Source of the DNA: an uncultured Pelagibacteraceae bacterium
Lineage (GTDB): Bacteria > Pseudomonadota > Alphaproteobacteria > Pelagibacterales > Pelagibacteraceae
NCBI GenBank assembly: GCA_902538255.1
Contig: CACBEJ010000001.1
Coordinates: forward strand, 124,001 to 188,000
Length of the DNA stretch: 64,000 nt
Direction: 5' to 3'
Shown here in pieces: positions 45,111 to 54,797 of this stretch. Position numbers and translations under genes: made by a program. Every line of letters begins with the position of its first letter. The stretch's first letter is position 1. The notes beneath the pieces were generated by a model. It saw only the letters and a program-made list of their open reading frames with translations, was not told where the DNA came from and did not search any database.

Positions 45111-47396
45111 TTATTTTTTATAATCAATTACATCGGCAGAATATGCTGCTATTGAAGCAAGATTAATTATTTCTGAGGTTGATGACCTTAGAGGAGCTAT
45201 CTCAATAGGTAAACCTAATCCAATTAATAAAGGACCTATAACTTTTGTATCTCCTATGGTTTTCATTAATTTGTATGAAATAGCGGCACTATGTTGGCCT
45301 GGCATTATTAAAATATTTGCTTTACCAACAATTTTTGCAAAAGGATAAAGTTCTTTGTATTCTGGATTTAGAGCAACGTCTGGTTGCATGTCTCCATCAA
45401 ATTCAAAATCTACTTTTCTTTCTTTCAAAATCTCAACCGCATTCCGAATATGTTTTGTTCTGCTTGTTAGAGGTTGTCCAAATGTAGAATGAGATACAAA
45501 AGCAACTTTAGGCTCGAATCCAAAAAGTCTTACTACTCTAGCAGTTGATATTGCCATTTCCGCCATCTGTTCGGAGGTTGGATATTCATGGACACTAGTA
45601 TCACCAACAAAAATAGTTCTTCCTTTATGAACTATCATATTTAATCCAAACATTATCTCTCCTTTTCTGACGTCTACCACTTGTTTGATTTTTTCAAATG
45701 AAGCTCCAAATCTTCTCGTGTTACCTGTTACAGCACCGTCGGCATCACCACAAGCCACCATACTTGTGGCCCACACAACTCTATCATTTCTTATCATTCT
45801 ATCACAATCTCTCTCTAATAATCCCTGTTCTCTTTGTAATTTTTCAAATAAATGTTTGACGTATCTTTTTCTTTTTTTCTCATCTGTTGAGTTAACAATT
45901 TCAATGTCAAAATTATCACTGTATCCAATATTTTTTATTTGTTCTTTAATTTTACTTTCCTTACCAACTAAGATTGGAATACCAAGTTTGGAATTTTTAA
46001 ATGCTATGGCAGCTTTTAAAGTATTTTCATCTTCACCATCTGCAAAAACAATTCTTTTTTGATTTTTTTTGATAAATGAGTTTATACCTTGCATAATAGT
46101 TACTGTTGGGTCCAGCCTTTGTTTTAGCTGCTCTTTATAAAGTTCAAAATCATCAATTTTTTTTCTTGCTACTCCGCTTTCTATAGCTGCTTTAGCTACT
46201 GCTGCTGGTATCACACTAATTAATCTAGGATCAAATGTAGAGGGTATTATGTAATCTTTTCCGTAGTGAGGTCTTTCCCCACCCATAGCTGCAACAACCT
46301 CATCAGGAACGTCCTCTCTTGCAAGTTTCGCTATTGCTTTAGCTGCAGCAACTTTCATTTCTTCATTTATTGTTTTGGATCTAACATCTAAAGCCCCCCT
46401 AAAAATATAAGGAAATCCAATTAAATTATTAACTTGATTAGGGTAGTCTGATCTTCCAGTTGCTATGATAGAATCATTTCTAACTTCGTTAACTTCTTCT
46501 GGAGTGATTTCTGGATCAGGGTTTGCACAAGCAAATATAATTGGATTCTTTGCCATTGATTTAACCATCTCTTTTTTTAAAACACCTTTTGCTGATAATC
46601 CTAAAAAAACATCCGCATCTTTAACAGCATCTTCTAAAGTTCTATGTTGAGTCTTAATTGCATATCTGGATTTCCATTGATCAATTCCTTCGGTCCTTCC
46701 TTTATAAATAACTCCCTTTCTGTCTAGCATTATTATATTTTCAGATTTTACTCCTGAGTTTTTAAATAACTCAGTGCAAGCCTGTGCTGAGGCTCCAGCA
46801 CCATTTACTACAACTTTAATATCATTTATTGATTTACCTGATATATCTAAGGCATTAATTAATGCAGCAGTTGTTATAATTGCTGTTCCATGTTGATCAT
46901 CATGAAAAACTGGAATATCTAAAATTTCTTTTAACTTTTGTTCTATTATAAAACAATCTGGTGCTGCTATATCCTCTAAATTTATTCCACCAAAGCTAGG
47001 TGCAAAATTTTTTATTGAATTTATGATTTCGTCTGAATCTTTGCAATCAATCTCTAAATCAATTGAGTCGATGTCTGCAAATCTTTTAAATAATACAGCC
47101 TTCCCTTCCATCACAGGCTTTGATGCAAGAGCACCTAAATTTCCCATTCCTAATATTGCTGAACCATTACTTATTACAGCAACAAGGTTTCCTTTACTTG
47201 TGTAATCATAGGCTGCTTCTGGGTTTTCACTTATTTTTTTTACAGGAGCAGCAACTCCTGGAGAATATGCTAATGCGAGATCACGCTTAGTTGTCATATT
47301 TTTTGAAGAAATAATCTCAATCTTGCCTGGTTTTTTGTCTTTATGAAAATCTAAAGCTTCTTTATCTGTATAATGATCAATTCTTGTTTTTTTCAT
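45111..47396 (-). CDS. maeB: NADP-dependent malic enzyme MaeB (malic enzyme fused to phosphotransacetylase-like domain)
   Basis: MaeB decarboxylates malate to pyruvate. The 761-residue protein has the malic domain (LALAYSPGVAAPVKKI, then AILGMGNLGALASKPVMEGKA), the nucleotide loop VVNGAGASAQACTELF and, after about residue 420, a phosphotransacetylase-like domain (IVFADGEDENTLKAA, ANILIMPGQHSAAISYKLM) thought to regulate the enzyme. I start at the ATG read from 47396; an upstream start at 47474 would enter the divergent murJ. The first gene pair of a divergent unit with murJ. Confidence 0.96.
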   Translation of the reverse strand: MKKTRIDHYTDKEALDFHKDKKPGKIEIISSKNMTTKRDLALAYSPGVAAPVKKISENPEAAYDYTSKGNLVAVISNGSAILGMGNLGALASKPVMEGKAVLFKRFADIDSIDLEIDCKDSDEIINSIKNFAPSFGGINLEDIAAPDCFIIEQKLKEILDIPVFHDDQHGTAIITTAALINALDISGKSINDIKVVVNGAGASAQACTELFKNSGVKSENIIMLDRKGVIYKGRTEGIDQWKSRYAIKTQHRTLEDAVKDADVFLGLSAKGVLKKEMVKSMAKNPIIFACANPDPEITPEEVNEVRNDSIIATGRSDYPNQVNNLIGFPYIFRGALDVRSKTINEEMKVAAAKAIAKLAREDVPDEVVAAMGGERPHYGKDYIIPSTFDPRLISVIPAAVAKAAIESGVARKKIDDFELYKEQLKQRLDPTVTIMQGINSFIKKNQKRIVFADGEDENTLKAAIAFKNSKLGIPILVGKESKIKEQIKNIGYSDNFDIEIVNSTDEKKRKRYVKHLFEKLQREQGLLERDCDRMIRNDRVVWATSMVACGDADGAVTGNTRRFGASFEKIKQVVDVRKGEIMFGLNMIVHKGRTIFVGDTSVHEYPTSEQMAEMAISTARVVRLFGFEPKVAFVSHSTFGQPLTSRTKHIRNAVEILKERKVDFEFDGDMQPDVALNPEYKELYPFAKIVGKANILIMPGQHSAAISYKLMKTIGDTKVIGPLLIGLGLPIEIAPLRSSTSEIINLASIAAYSADVIDYKK

Positions 47397-47448
47397 TTCT
47401 GATAACAATAAATGTACAATTGGGGTAAAATTAAGACTAATATGATTT

Positions 47449-48978
47449 ATGAACTTACTTAAGTCAACAGGCACATTTGGTTTTTATACTATCATAAGTA
47501 GATTGTTGGGTTATTTAAGAGATATTTTAATAGCAATTTTTCTAGGAACAGGGATGTTGGCGGATGCTTTTTTTGTAGCATTTAGAATCCCAAATACTTT
47601 TAGACGATTGTTTGCTGAAGGCACCTTTAATGCAGCATTCGTTCCAAGTTATTCAACAGAAATAAAAAAGGGAAAAAAACAATCAAACAAATTTGCTAAC
47701 GATATTTTTAATCTCCTTTTTTTAGGGTTATTATTTTTAACAATAATAATTGAAATTTTCATGCCAGCATTTGTTTCTATTATTGCGCCAGGATTTGTGG
47801 GTGATTTAGAAAAAATGGAGGTAGCAATTAATTTAACAAGAATTACTTTTCCTTTTTTATTTTTTATTTGTTTAGCCTCATTTTTTTCTGCAATTTTAAA
47901 TTCACACAATAAATTTGCAGCTGCTGCTGCAGCACCAATAATATTGAATATTGTTTTAATTTTAGTATTGTTTTTTTCTAAATCTCTAGGTGATCAATTA
48001 GTTTACTATTTGTCCTATGGTGTTTCTCTAGCTGGTTTTTTACAACTAATATTTTTATATAAATATGTATCAAAGTATTACTCATTTAAATTTAGCTTTG
48101 AATTAAAAGTAAGTAACAAAGTTAAATTTTTTTTTAAAAAACTTTTACCAAGTATTTTTTCGTCAGGTGTAACTCAAATTAATATTCTAATTGGTACAAT
48201 AATAGCATCATTTCAATCAAGTGCAGTTTCATACTTATATTATGCCGATAGAATTTATCAAATTAACCTAGCTGTAGCTGGTATCGCGATTGGCGTTGTA
48301 ATACTTCCGCAGCTTTCAAAACATATTCAATCAAGAAAAAAAAATAAGATTTTGCTTATACAAAATAAAGCTCTTGAATTAAGTTTATTCTTAAGTCTTC
48401 CAGCAACTATCGCTTTAATCATAGGATCAGAACAAATTATTTCAGCTTTATTTGGCTATGGGTCTTTCAATGAAAATTCGGTGAGCAACTCAAGCTTAGC
48501 TTTATATTATTTTGCTTTAGGTCTACCTGCTTTTGCATTGATAAAAGTTTTTTCAAGTTTTTTCTTTGCAAATCATGATACCAAAACTCCATTTTATATT
48601 TCTCTGATTTCAGTATTACTTAATATCTTTGTAAGTGTTTATTATTTTAGTGAAATTGGTTTTATAATAATTCCAATAGCAACATCTATTTCATCTTGGT
48701 TTAATTCAATATTGTTATTTTTATTTTTAAAAAATCGTCAGTTATTTTATTTTAACCAAATATTTTTTGTTAAATTTATTAAAATAATTTTTGCATCGAT
48801 CTTGATGGGATTATTTTTTAACTTTTTATTAAATTTTTTTCAAAACGAATTAGTTTTTAATAATTCAATCAAATCATTATATTTAGTTTTATCTGTTATA
48901 TTGGGATTATTGTTTTATTTAATTACTTGTTATTTCATCAAAGCTTTTCAAATGAATGATATTAAATTAAAGTATTAA
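47449..48978 (+). CDS. murJ: lipid II flippase MurJ
   Basis: MurJ flips the peptidoglycan precursor lipid II across the inner membrane. The 509-residue protein has about 14 membrane segments, beginning [24 protein letters not shown], with the family motif [29 protein letters not shown] split over residues 31-64 (charged residues in the central cavity). It is followed four bases later by trpS. Confidence 0.97.
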   Translation: MNLLKSTGTFGFYTIISRLLGYLRDILIAIFLGTGMLADAFFVAFRIPNTFRRLFAEGTFNAAFVPSYSTEIKKGKKQSNKFANDIFNLLFLGLLFLTIIIEIFMPAFVSIIAPGFVGDLEKMEVAINLTRITFPFLFFICLASFFSAILNSHNKFAAAAAAPIILNIVLILVLFFSKSLGDQLVYYLSYGVSLAGFLQLIFLYKYVSKYYSFKFSFELKVSNKVKFFFKKLLPSIFSSGVTQINILIGTIIASFQSSAVSYLYYADRIYQINLAVAGIAIGVVILPQLSKHIQSRKKNKILLIQNKALELSLFLSLPATIALIIGSEQIISALFGYGSFNENSVSNSSLALYYFALGLPAFALIKVFSSFFFANHDTKTPFYISLISVLLNIFVSVYYFSEIGFIIIPIATSISSWFNSILLFLFLKNRQLFYFNQIFFVKFIKIIFASILMGLFFNFLLNFFQNELVFNNSIKSLYLVLSVILGLLFYLITCYFIKAFQMNDIKLKY

Positions 48979-48982
48979 TTTT

Positions 48983-49984
48983 ATGGTTAAAAAAATCTTT
49001 TCAGGTGTGCAGCCCACAGGTAACCTTCATTTAGGAAATTACTTAGGAGCAATTAAGAATTTTGTAGATTTAAATAATGATAACGATAACAAATGTATTT
49101 TTTGTGTAGTCGATTTACATGCCATCACAGTTAAGCAGGATCCTAAAGAATTAAAAAATAATATCAGAGAAACTGTTGCAACTTTTATAGCAAGTGGAAT
49201 AGATCCAAAAAAAAGTATAATTTTTAATCAATCTAGAGTAGCTGCACATGCTGAAGGAGCGTGGATATTAGGTTGTGTTGCTAGAATGGGTTGGTTAAAT
49301 AGAATGACCCAATTTAAAGAGAAAGCTGGTAAAGATAAAGAGAAAGCCAGTATAGGACTGTACTCATATCCGGTTTTAATGGCAGCTGATATTCTTTTAT
49401 ATGATGCTACTCATGTTCCAGTAGGTGATGATCAAAAGCAACATTTGGAGTTATGTAGAGATATAGCTCAAAAATTTAATAACGATTATGAAGTAGAAAA
49501 TTTCCTTCAAGTTCCTGAACCTTTAATTCAAAAAGATTTTTCAAGAATAATGAGTTTAAAAGATGGTTCAAAAAAAATGAGTAAATCAGAGTTATCAGAC
49601 TTAAGTAGAATAAATTTAACAGATAAAAAAGATCAAATAATAAACAAAATCAAAAAAGCGAAAACTGATCCTTTACCTATGCCGCAAGAAATAAAGGAGC
49701 TTGATGAAAGATTAGAAGCAAAAAATCTTTTAGGAATATATTCAAGTTTAACTAATTCTACATTAGAAAACTCAGTAAAAAATTTTGCAGGTAAAAACTT
49801 TTCAGAATTTAAAGAACAATTAACTGAAGAACTTGTGAATAAAATTGAACCTATTTCTAATGAAATAAAAAAACTTTTAGGAGATAAAAGTTATTTAGAT
49901 AAAATTCTTCTAGATGGAGTTGAAAAAGCTAATTTAATTGCATCCAAAAAGATTGAAAGAATTAAAGAAATAGTAGGTTTTTAA
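48983..49984 (+). CDS. trpS: tryptophanyl-tRNA synthetase TrpS
   Basis: TrpS charges tRNA-Trp. The 333-residue class I enzyme has [20 protein letters not shown] near residue 5 (HIGH motif as HLGN), [18 protein letters not shown] near 147 and the KMSKS loop as [10 protein letters not shown] near 200. Length is normal. The start codon lies just after the murJ stop. Confidence 0.98.
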   Translation: MVKKIFSGVQPTGNLHLGNYLGAIKNFVDLNNDNDNKCIFCVVDLHAITVKQDPKELKNNIRETVATFIASGIDPKKSIIFNQSRVAAHAEGAWILGCVARMGWLNRMTQFKEKAGKDKEKASIGLYSYPVLMAADILLYDATHVPVGDDQKQHLELCRDIAQKFNNDYEVENFLQVPEPLIQKDFSRIMSLKDGSKKMSKSELSDLSRINLTDKKDQIINKIKKAKTDPLPMPQEIKELDERLEAKNLLGIYSSLTNSTLENSVKNFAGKNFSEFKEQLTEELVNKIEPISNEIKKLLGDKSYLDKILLDGVEKANLIASKKIERIKEIVGF

Positions 49985-50036
49985 TAAAAATTTATTATCA
50001 AGTTTTAATTTTTGAAATATTCACTATATATAATTT

Positions 50037-50579
50037 ATGTTCGTTCAAACTGAAGTAACACCTAATCCAAATTCTTTGAAATTTCTTCCTGGGAAGAAAG
50101 TTTCAAATAGTGGTCCTTATGAAATCACCAATAAAGAAGATATGCAAAATGAATTGGTGAGAAATATTTTGTCGATAAATGGTGTTGAAGGTATTTTTTT
50201 AGGTGAAGATTTTATTTCAGTAAATAAGAACGAAAGTATAAAGTGGGACGAAATAAAACATATCGTAATTTCTTTAATAAATGATTTTTACGCAGATGGT
50301 AAAGAGTTCGTTATTGATGATAATATAAAAGAAGAAGATTTAAATTTAAGTGAAATTGAGTCAAAAATTGTAAAAATTTTAGAAGAAAAAATAAGACCTG
50401 CTGTTGCACGAGATGGAGGTGATATAAAATTTAAAGAATTTAAAGATGGAGTTGTAAAGGTGCAATTGCAAGGAAGTTGTTCTGGCTGTCCAAGTTCAGT
50501 CATGACTTTAAAACAAGGTGTCCAAAATCTTTTATGTCATTATTTACCTGAGGTAAAAGAAGTTGTGGCAATCCAGTAA
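50037..50579 (+). CDS. NifU-like iron-sulfur scaffold/carrier protein (Nfu type)
   Basis: The 180-residue protein has the N-terminal Nfu domain (MFVQTEVTPNPNSLKFLPG) and a C-terminal NifU domain with the cluster-binding CxxC (GSCSGCPSSVMTLKQG near residue 147). Such proteins carry iron-sulfur clusters to target enzymes. The order Nfu, (tsaB), fur, miaB is kept in many alphaproteobacteria, and miaB downstream is itself an iron-sulfur enzyme. Confidence 0.95.
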   Translation: MFVQTEVTPNPNSLKFLPGKKVSNSGPYEITNKEDMQNELVRNILSINGVEGIFLGEDFISVNKNESIKWDEIKHIVISLINDFYADGKEFVIDDNIKEEDLNLSEIESKIVKILEEKIRPAVARDGGDIKFKEFKDGVVKVQLQGSCSGCPSSVMTLKQGVQNLLCHYLPEVKEVVAIQ

Positions 50580-50584
50580 TAATT

Positions 50585-51649
50585 ATGAAAAAATTTAATA
50601 AATCTGGTTTTATAAAAAATAAAAGTTTCAATTTAGTTTCAAGATTTATACTTAGTTCTTTTATTGTAATTTCATTTTTTTACGTAACACCAATGATTAT
50701 TAGTTTTACAGACAAAAATTTTAATAAAAAAGAATTTACCAATAATTCTAAAAATATTTTAAATAACACATTAAACAGTGATAATATAATTGAGGAAGAC
50801 TCTGATCTTGAAAGTGATGAGAGAGATTTGTTGTATGATATTTTAGAAGAAAATAATTCCGAAATAAATCTAGTTAGATACACAACCTCAGAGATTGACT
50901 CATTATTTAAAGATTTAAACTATAATTTGAAAGATGTAAGAAATACAAAATTAGTTAAACCAATAGATATTGGGTTATTACCAAATGAAATTAAAAATAT
51001 CGCAAATACCAAAAAAAGAAAGGAAATGTTCATAAAAATTGTTTTACCTTTGATTATTAAAGAGAATAATAAAATTAGAATTGATAGAAAAAGACTTTTC
51101 ACTATTCTAAATAAAAATAGTAATACCGAAATTGAAAAAAAATGGCTAAAAAAAAAATATAAACAATATGGTGTAAGACAAAACGATTTATCAACATTAA
51201 AAATAAGAATGGATGAGATCCCAGTTTCTTTGGCTATAGCACAAGCAGCTAAAGAGACGGGTTGGGGGACTTCGAGATTTGCATTGAAAGGAAATGCTTT
51301 ATTTGGACAATGGACTTGGTCAGGAGAGGGATTGAAGCCTAAAAATGCTGATGAAGGCAAAGATCACAAGGTTATGAAATTCCATAGCTTGCAGTTGTCT
51401 GTAAGAGCATATTTGAGAAATCTTAACACTCACTCGACTTATAAAAATTTGAGAAAAGCTAGAACAGAACTTAGAAATCAAAACAAAGCTCTAGATAGTA
51501 TAATTCTATCTAGGCATTTAGATAAGTATGCTGAAACAGGTAATCAGTATATTGAAGTTTTGCAGAAAATTATTGAACAAAATAGTTTAAAAGATTTTGA
51601 TGAAGCGAGACTTTTACCTTCAAGTAAAGATTTAGAAAGTTTAATTTAG
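50585..51649 (+). CDS. Bax-like N-acetylglucosaminidase domain protein
   Basis: The 354-residue protein has one N-terminal membrane or signal segment (residues 20-41), a long asparagine- and glutamate-rich region, and from about residue 205 a glucosaminidase domain (IPVSLAIAQAAKETGWGTSRFA, with the catalytic glutamate of KETGWG, and YAETGNQYIEVLQKII). It likely cuts glycan strands of peptidoglycan in the periplasm. It ends four bases inside the convergent deacetylase gene, another polysaccharide enzyme. Confidence 0.88.
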   Translation: MKKFNKSGFIKNKSFNLVSRFILSSFIVISFFYVTPMIISFTDKNFNKKEFTNNSKNILNNTLNSDNIIEEDSDLESDERDLLYDILEENNSEINLVRYTTSEIDSLFKDLNYNLKDVRNTKLVKPIDIGLLPNEIKNIANTKKRKEMFIKIVLPLIIKENNKIRIDRKRLFTILNKNSNTEIEKKWLKKKYKQYGVRQNDLSTLKIRMDEIPVSLAIAQAAKETGWGTSRFALKGNALFGQWTWSGEGLKPKNADEGKDHKVMKFHSLQLSVRAYLRNLNTHSTYKNLRKARTELRNQNKALDSIILSRHLDKYAETGNQYIEVLQKIIEQNSLKDFDEARLLPSSKDLESLI

Positions 51650-52707
51650 TTTTCTTTTATAGGAAATTGAACACCAAACCATCTCCATTTGCCATTATCA
51701 TTAAGAGAACAATTTATTCTTCCTCTCCTAGGTTTAAATGGTTCTCTAAATTCAATTGTTAGAGAGTTATTTAAAAATTTTGTTTTTGATTTTTCCCAAA
51801 TATTTCCTTCATTAGAATAACAATTTATATTATCTAAATTTTTTTGCTCTTTAAAAAACTCAACTTTAAATCTAGGAGGATTTGTATCTTTGAACAGTTG
51901 TTTTTCCTCTGGAAAAATTTTTTTATATTCTAATGGAAAATAATTTATAATTGATTTAAATCTTTTTAATTCACCATACTTCTCATTAATAGGAAATCTT
52001 GGTAATTCAAATTTATCTTTATTTAAATCAATTACACCTGAATGTTGACCAAATCCGAATTTGAAATTTTTTGCTATGTAATCTTTCATAAATTTAGAGT
52101 ATTCACCAAAAGGATATGAGAATAGGCTAGGGATATAACCAAGTTCTCTTACAAAAATTTTATTAGCTGTTTCAATATCTAAAATAAACTTTTCATTACT
52201 TACATCTATAAGATATTCATGAGTGTGCGAATGATGTCCTATATTTGCAAAACTATAACTTTCAACCTCTTTAATTTGTTCCCAGGTCATGTAACCTCTT
52301 TTTCCCACTGGTTCAGTTGAAACAAATAAAATAAAAGGAATTTTATTTTCTTTTATATAGGGCCATGCTTCAGTATAAAAAGATTCAAAGGCATCATCGA
52401 TAGTTATAAGAATTTCTTTTTCTGATTTTGGTATGTTAAATTTTTCAGCAAAATTACTTGGATTGAGAAAATTAAAATTTGAGTTTTTTATTATATCTAT
52501 ATGTTTCTCAAATATATCCATTTTAATATTGGTTGAAGGATACTTATTCTCATTAAAACGGTGATACATTATTGATAGAATTCCTTCATCTTTGGAATAG
52601 TATTTGATATTATTTTCATCTGATTTAGAACTAATATTACAAAATAAAATTATTATGAATAAACTGATAATTGATTTAACCAGTGAAAAAATTTTTTTAG
52701 GGATCAT
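51646..52707 (-). CDS. polysaccharide deacetylase family protein
   Basis: The 353-residue protein has a signal peptide (hydrophobic residues 11-25) and a NodB-homology domain: SIMYHRFNENKYPS near 46, EILITIDDAFESFY near 97 (motif 1, with DD for metal and base) and NIGHHSHTHEYLIDV near 155 (motif 2, H-S-x-x-H). It would remove acetyl groups from a cell-surface or wall polysaccharide. The C-terminal 80 residues form an extra domain. Its start overlaps the divergent tsaB start by 53 bases, and since the signal peptide is in the overlap the overlap appears real. Confidence 0.88.
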   Translation of the reverse strand: MIPKKIFSLVKSIISLFIIILFCNISSKSDENNIKYYSKDEGILSIMYHRFNENKYPSTNIKMDIFEKHIDIIKNSNFNFLNPSNFAEKFNIPKSEKEILITIDDAFESFYTEAWPYIKENKIPFILFVSTEPVGKRGYMTWEQIKEVESYSFANIGHHSHTHEYLIDVSNEKFILDIETANKIFVRELGYIPSLFSYPFGEYSKFMKDYIAKNFKFGFGQHSGVIDLNKDKFELPRFPINEKYGELKRFKSIINYFPLEYKKIFPEEKQLFKDTNPPRFKVEFFKEQKNLDNINCYSNEGNIWEKSKTKFLNNSLTIEFREPFKPRRGRINCSLNDNGKWRWFGVQFPIKEN

Positions 52708-53041
52708 TACTAGTAATGATATTTATAATATTACTAAAGAGAATACTAAAATTAATTATGAAAAATTAACTTTGATTATTAATGATTTTTTAAATTCTCA
52801 TGATTTAAACTTGAAAGAAATTAATACAATTTATTTAAATAGAGGGCCTGGAAGCTTTGCAGGAATTAGAAATTCGCTATCTATAGTCAAAGCATTTAAT
52901 TTAATTAATAATATTGATTACTATTGTTACAGCATTCAGGATTTTAAAGGTGAAAAAGATATAAAATATGAAAATATCCCCGATTTGTGTGATAAATTTA
53001 ATATTAAAAAAAATTTGATTAACCCTATTTATTTAAGTTAA
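52655..53041 (+). CDS. tsaB: TsaB-like tRNA threonylcarbamoyladenosine complex protein (shortened)
   Basis: TsaB pairs with TsaD to make the universal t6A base at position 37 of ANN-decoding tRNAs. This protein has the family start LIIDLTSEKIFLGII and the diagnostic NRGPGSFAGIRNSLSIVKAF near residue 62-81. It is only 128 residues, about half the usual length (231 in Escherichia coli), so most of the second actin-like lobe is missing. I start at ATG 52655. The fur gene follows after nine bases. It could be a minimal functional form, since the TsaD-binding lobe is the N-terminal one. Confidence 0.82.
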   Translation: MNKLIIDLTSEKIFLGIITSNDIYNITKENTKINYEKLTLIINDFLNSHDLNLKEINTIYLNRGPGSFAGIRNSLSIVKAFNLINNIDYYCYSIQDFKGEKDIKYENIPDLCDKFNIKKNLINPIYLS

Positions 53042-53050
53042 AATTATTTT

Positions 53051-53464
53051 ATGTCAGAAACAATAGAGCAAAAATGTATAGCAAAAGGAGTTAAATTAAC
53101 TGATCAAAGAAGAGTAATTGCTCAAGTAATGTCCGAGTCATCTGACCATCCGGATGTGGATGAACTTTATAATAGAGTTTCTAAAATTGATCCAAAAATA
53201 AGTATTGCAACTGTTTATAGAACAGTAAAATTATTTGAAGAGACAGGAATTTTAACAAAGCATGAGTTTAAAGGCGGAAAAGCTAGATATGAAGAATTAA
53301 ATGAAGGTCATCATGATCATTTAATTGATGTGAAAACTGGTGAAATTATCGAATTTGTAGATGAAGAAATTGAAAAGCTTCAAAAAAAAGTTGCAGAGAA
53401 ATATGGATATACACTAGTTGACCATAAATTAGAATTATATGGGGTTAAGAAAAAATCTCAATAA
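53051..53464 (+). CDS. Fur-family metalloregulator (Fur/Mur type)
   Basis: The 137-residue protein has the winged-helix DNA-binding domain (LTDQRRVIAQVM near 16 and ISIATVYRTVKLFEETGIL near 50) and the metal-site motif NEGHHDHLIDVKTGEIIEFVDEE near 89. In Escherichia coli Fur this region holds a CxxC zinc site (LICLDCG); here both cysteines are replaced (LIDVKTG), as in the manganese-responsive Mur branch of alphaproteobacteria. Iron versus manganese response cannot be settled from sequence. miaB follows with one base between them. Confidence 0.93.
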   Translation: MSETIEQKCIAKGVKLTDQRRVIAQVMSESSDHPDVDELYNRVSKIDPKISIATVYRTVKLFEETGILTKHEFKGGKARYEELNEGHHDHLIDVKTGEIIEFVDEEIEKLQKKVAEKYGYTLVDHKLELYGVKKKSQ

Positions 53465-53465
53465 T

Positions 53466-54794
53466 ATGAGTCAGAAAATATTTATCAAAACATTCGGTTG
53501 TCAAATGAATGAGTATGACTCAAATAGAATTTATGATTCAGTTAAAAAAATTGGTTATGAAAAAACAGAAAAATATGAAGAAGCAAATTGTTATCTCTTA
53601 AATACATGTCATATTAGAGACAAAGCAAAAGAAAAAGTTTACTCTGAAATAGGTAGAGTAAAAAAAATTTTTAGATCTAAAAAAAAACCATTAGTAATTA
53701 TTGCTGGCTGTGTTGCTCAAGCAGAAAACCAAGAGATGCTAAAAAGAGAACCTTACATAGATTTAGTTATTGGTCCTCAAGCTTATCATAAAATTAATGA
53801 TACAATTTTAAATTATACTGAGAAAAAGAAAAAGATAGAAGAGACCGAGTTTGATGCAATTTCTAAATTCAAATATTTAAGCAAAATAAAAAATGAAGCT
53901 GGAAAAGTTTCATCTTTTTTAACCATTCAAGAAGGATGTGATAAGTTTTGTCATTTTTGTGTGGTCCCATATACAAGAGGACCAGAATATTCTCGACCAT
54001 TTAATCAAATTTTAGATGAAGCAAAATATTTAGCTGATTATGGTGCAAAAGAAATAATTTTACTTGGTCAAAATGTTAATGCTTATAATAATGAAGGTTT
54101 CAGACTATCAGATTTGATTTTAAATATTGAAAAGATACCTGAAATTAAAAGAGTTAGATACACAACATCTCACCCAAAAGATATGACAGAGGATTTGATT
54201 GAAGTTTATAAAACTTCTAATAAGTTAATGCCACTTGTACATTTACCTGTCCAAACTGGATCTAATAAAATTTTAAACTCAATGAACAGAAAACATACTA
54301 TTGAGGAATATCTAAATACTTTTGATAAATTAAAAGAAATTAATCCAAAGATAGAATTTTCAAGTGATTTTATAATAGGTTATCCTGGCGAAGAAGATCA
54401 GGACTTTAAAGATACTTTTAATTTAATTGAAAGGGTTAAATTTATTAACTCTTATTCTTTTATTTTTAGCCCAAGACCTGGAACAGTAGCTGAAAATTTA
54501 AAATTAATTGAAAAAAAAATTTCTATTAAAAGATTAGAAAAAATTCAGTGTAGTTTATTCGAAAATCAAATCCGAATGAATAAATCATTGAAGGGTAAAG
54601 TTATTGATGTTTTGGTTGAAAATTTAACTGATGATAAAAGCAAAGCTTTTGGGAGATCTGAGCATATGACATCTGTAATTTTTAATGGTAAAAAGAATGA
54701 TATTGGAAAAATAATGCAAGTGAGAATCAAAGATAGTAATAGAAATACTTTATTCGGTGAAGTTATAACTAATTCGGATCAGAAAGTTGCTTAG
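53466..54794 (+). CDS. miaB: tRNA-2-methylthio-N6-isopentenyladenosine synthase MiaB
   Basis: MiaB is a radical-SAM enzyme that adds a methylthio group to i6A37 of tRNA. The 442-residue protein has the N-terminal cluster domain (FIKTFGCQMNEYDS near residue 5, NTCHIRDKA near 46, GCVAQ near 80), the radical-SAM motif EGCDKFCHFCVVPYTRG near 155 and a C-terminal TRAM domain. I start at the ATG 53466; a start at 53439 would overlap fur. The miaB-phoH-ybeY-lnt order is standard. Confidence 0.97.
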   Translation: MSQKIFIKTFGCQMNEYDSNRIYDSVKKIGYEKTEKYEEANCYLLNTCHIRDKAKEKVYSEIGRVKKIFRSKKKPLVIIAGCVAQAENQEMLKREPYIDLVIGPQAYHKINDTILNYTEKKKKIEETEFDAISKFKYLSKIKNEAGKVSSFLTIQEGCDKFCHFCVVPYTRGPEYSRPFNQILDEAKYLADYGAKEIILLGQNVNAYNNEGFRLSDLILNIEKIPEIKRVRYTTSHPKDMTEDLIEVYKTSNKLMPLVHLPVQTGSNKILNSMNRKHTIEEYLNTFDKLKEINPKIEFSSDFIIGYPGEEDQDFKDTFNLIERVKFINSYSFIFSPRPGTVAENLKLIEKKISIKRLEKIQCSLFENQIRMNKSLKGKVIDVLVENLTDDKSKAFGRSEHMTSVIFNGKKNDIGKIMQVRIKDSNRNTLFGEVITNSDQKVA

Positions 54795-54797
54795 AAT

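Noticed and set aside
45685-46062. 125-codon open frame opposite maeB
   Set aside because: Antisense shadow without a ribosome-binding site or recognisable domain.
50029-50034. TATAAT directly before the Nfu gene as a promoter
   Set aside because: It ends two bases from the ATG, so transcription would start inside the gene; likely chance in AT-rich DNA.
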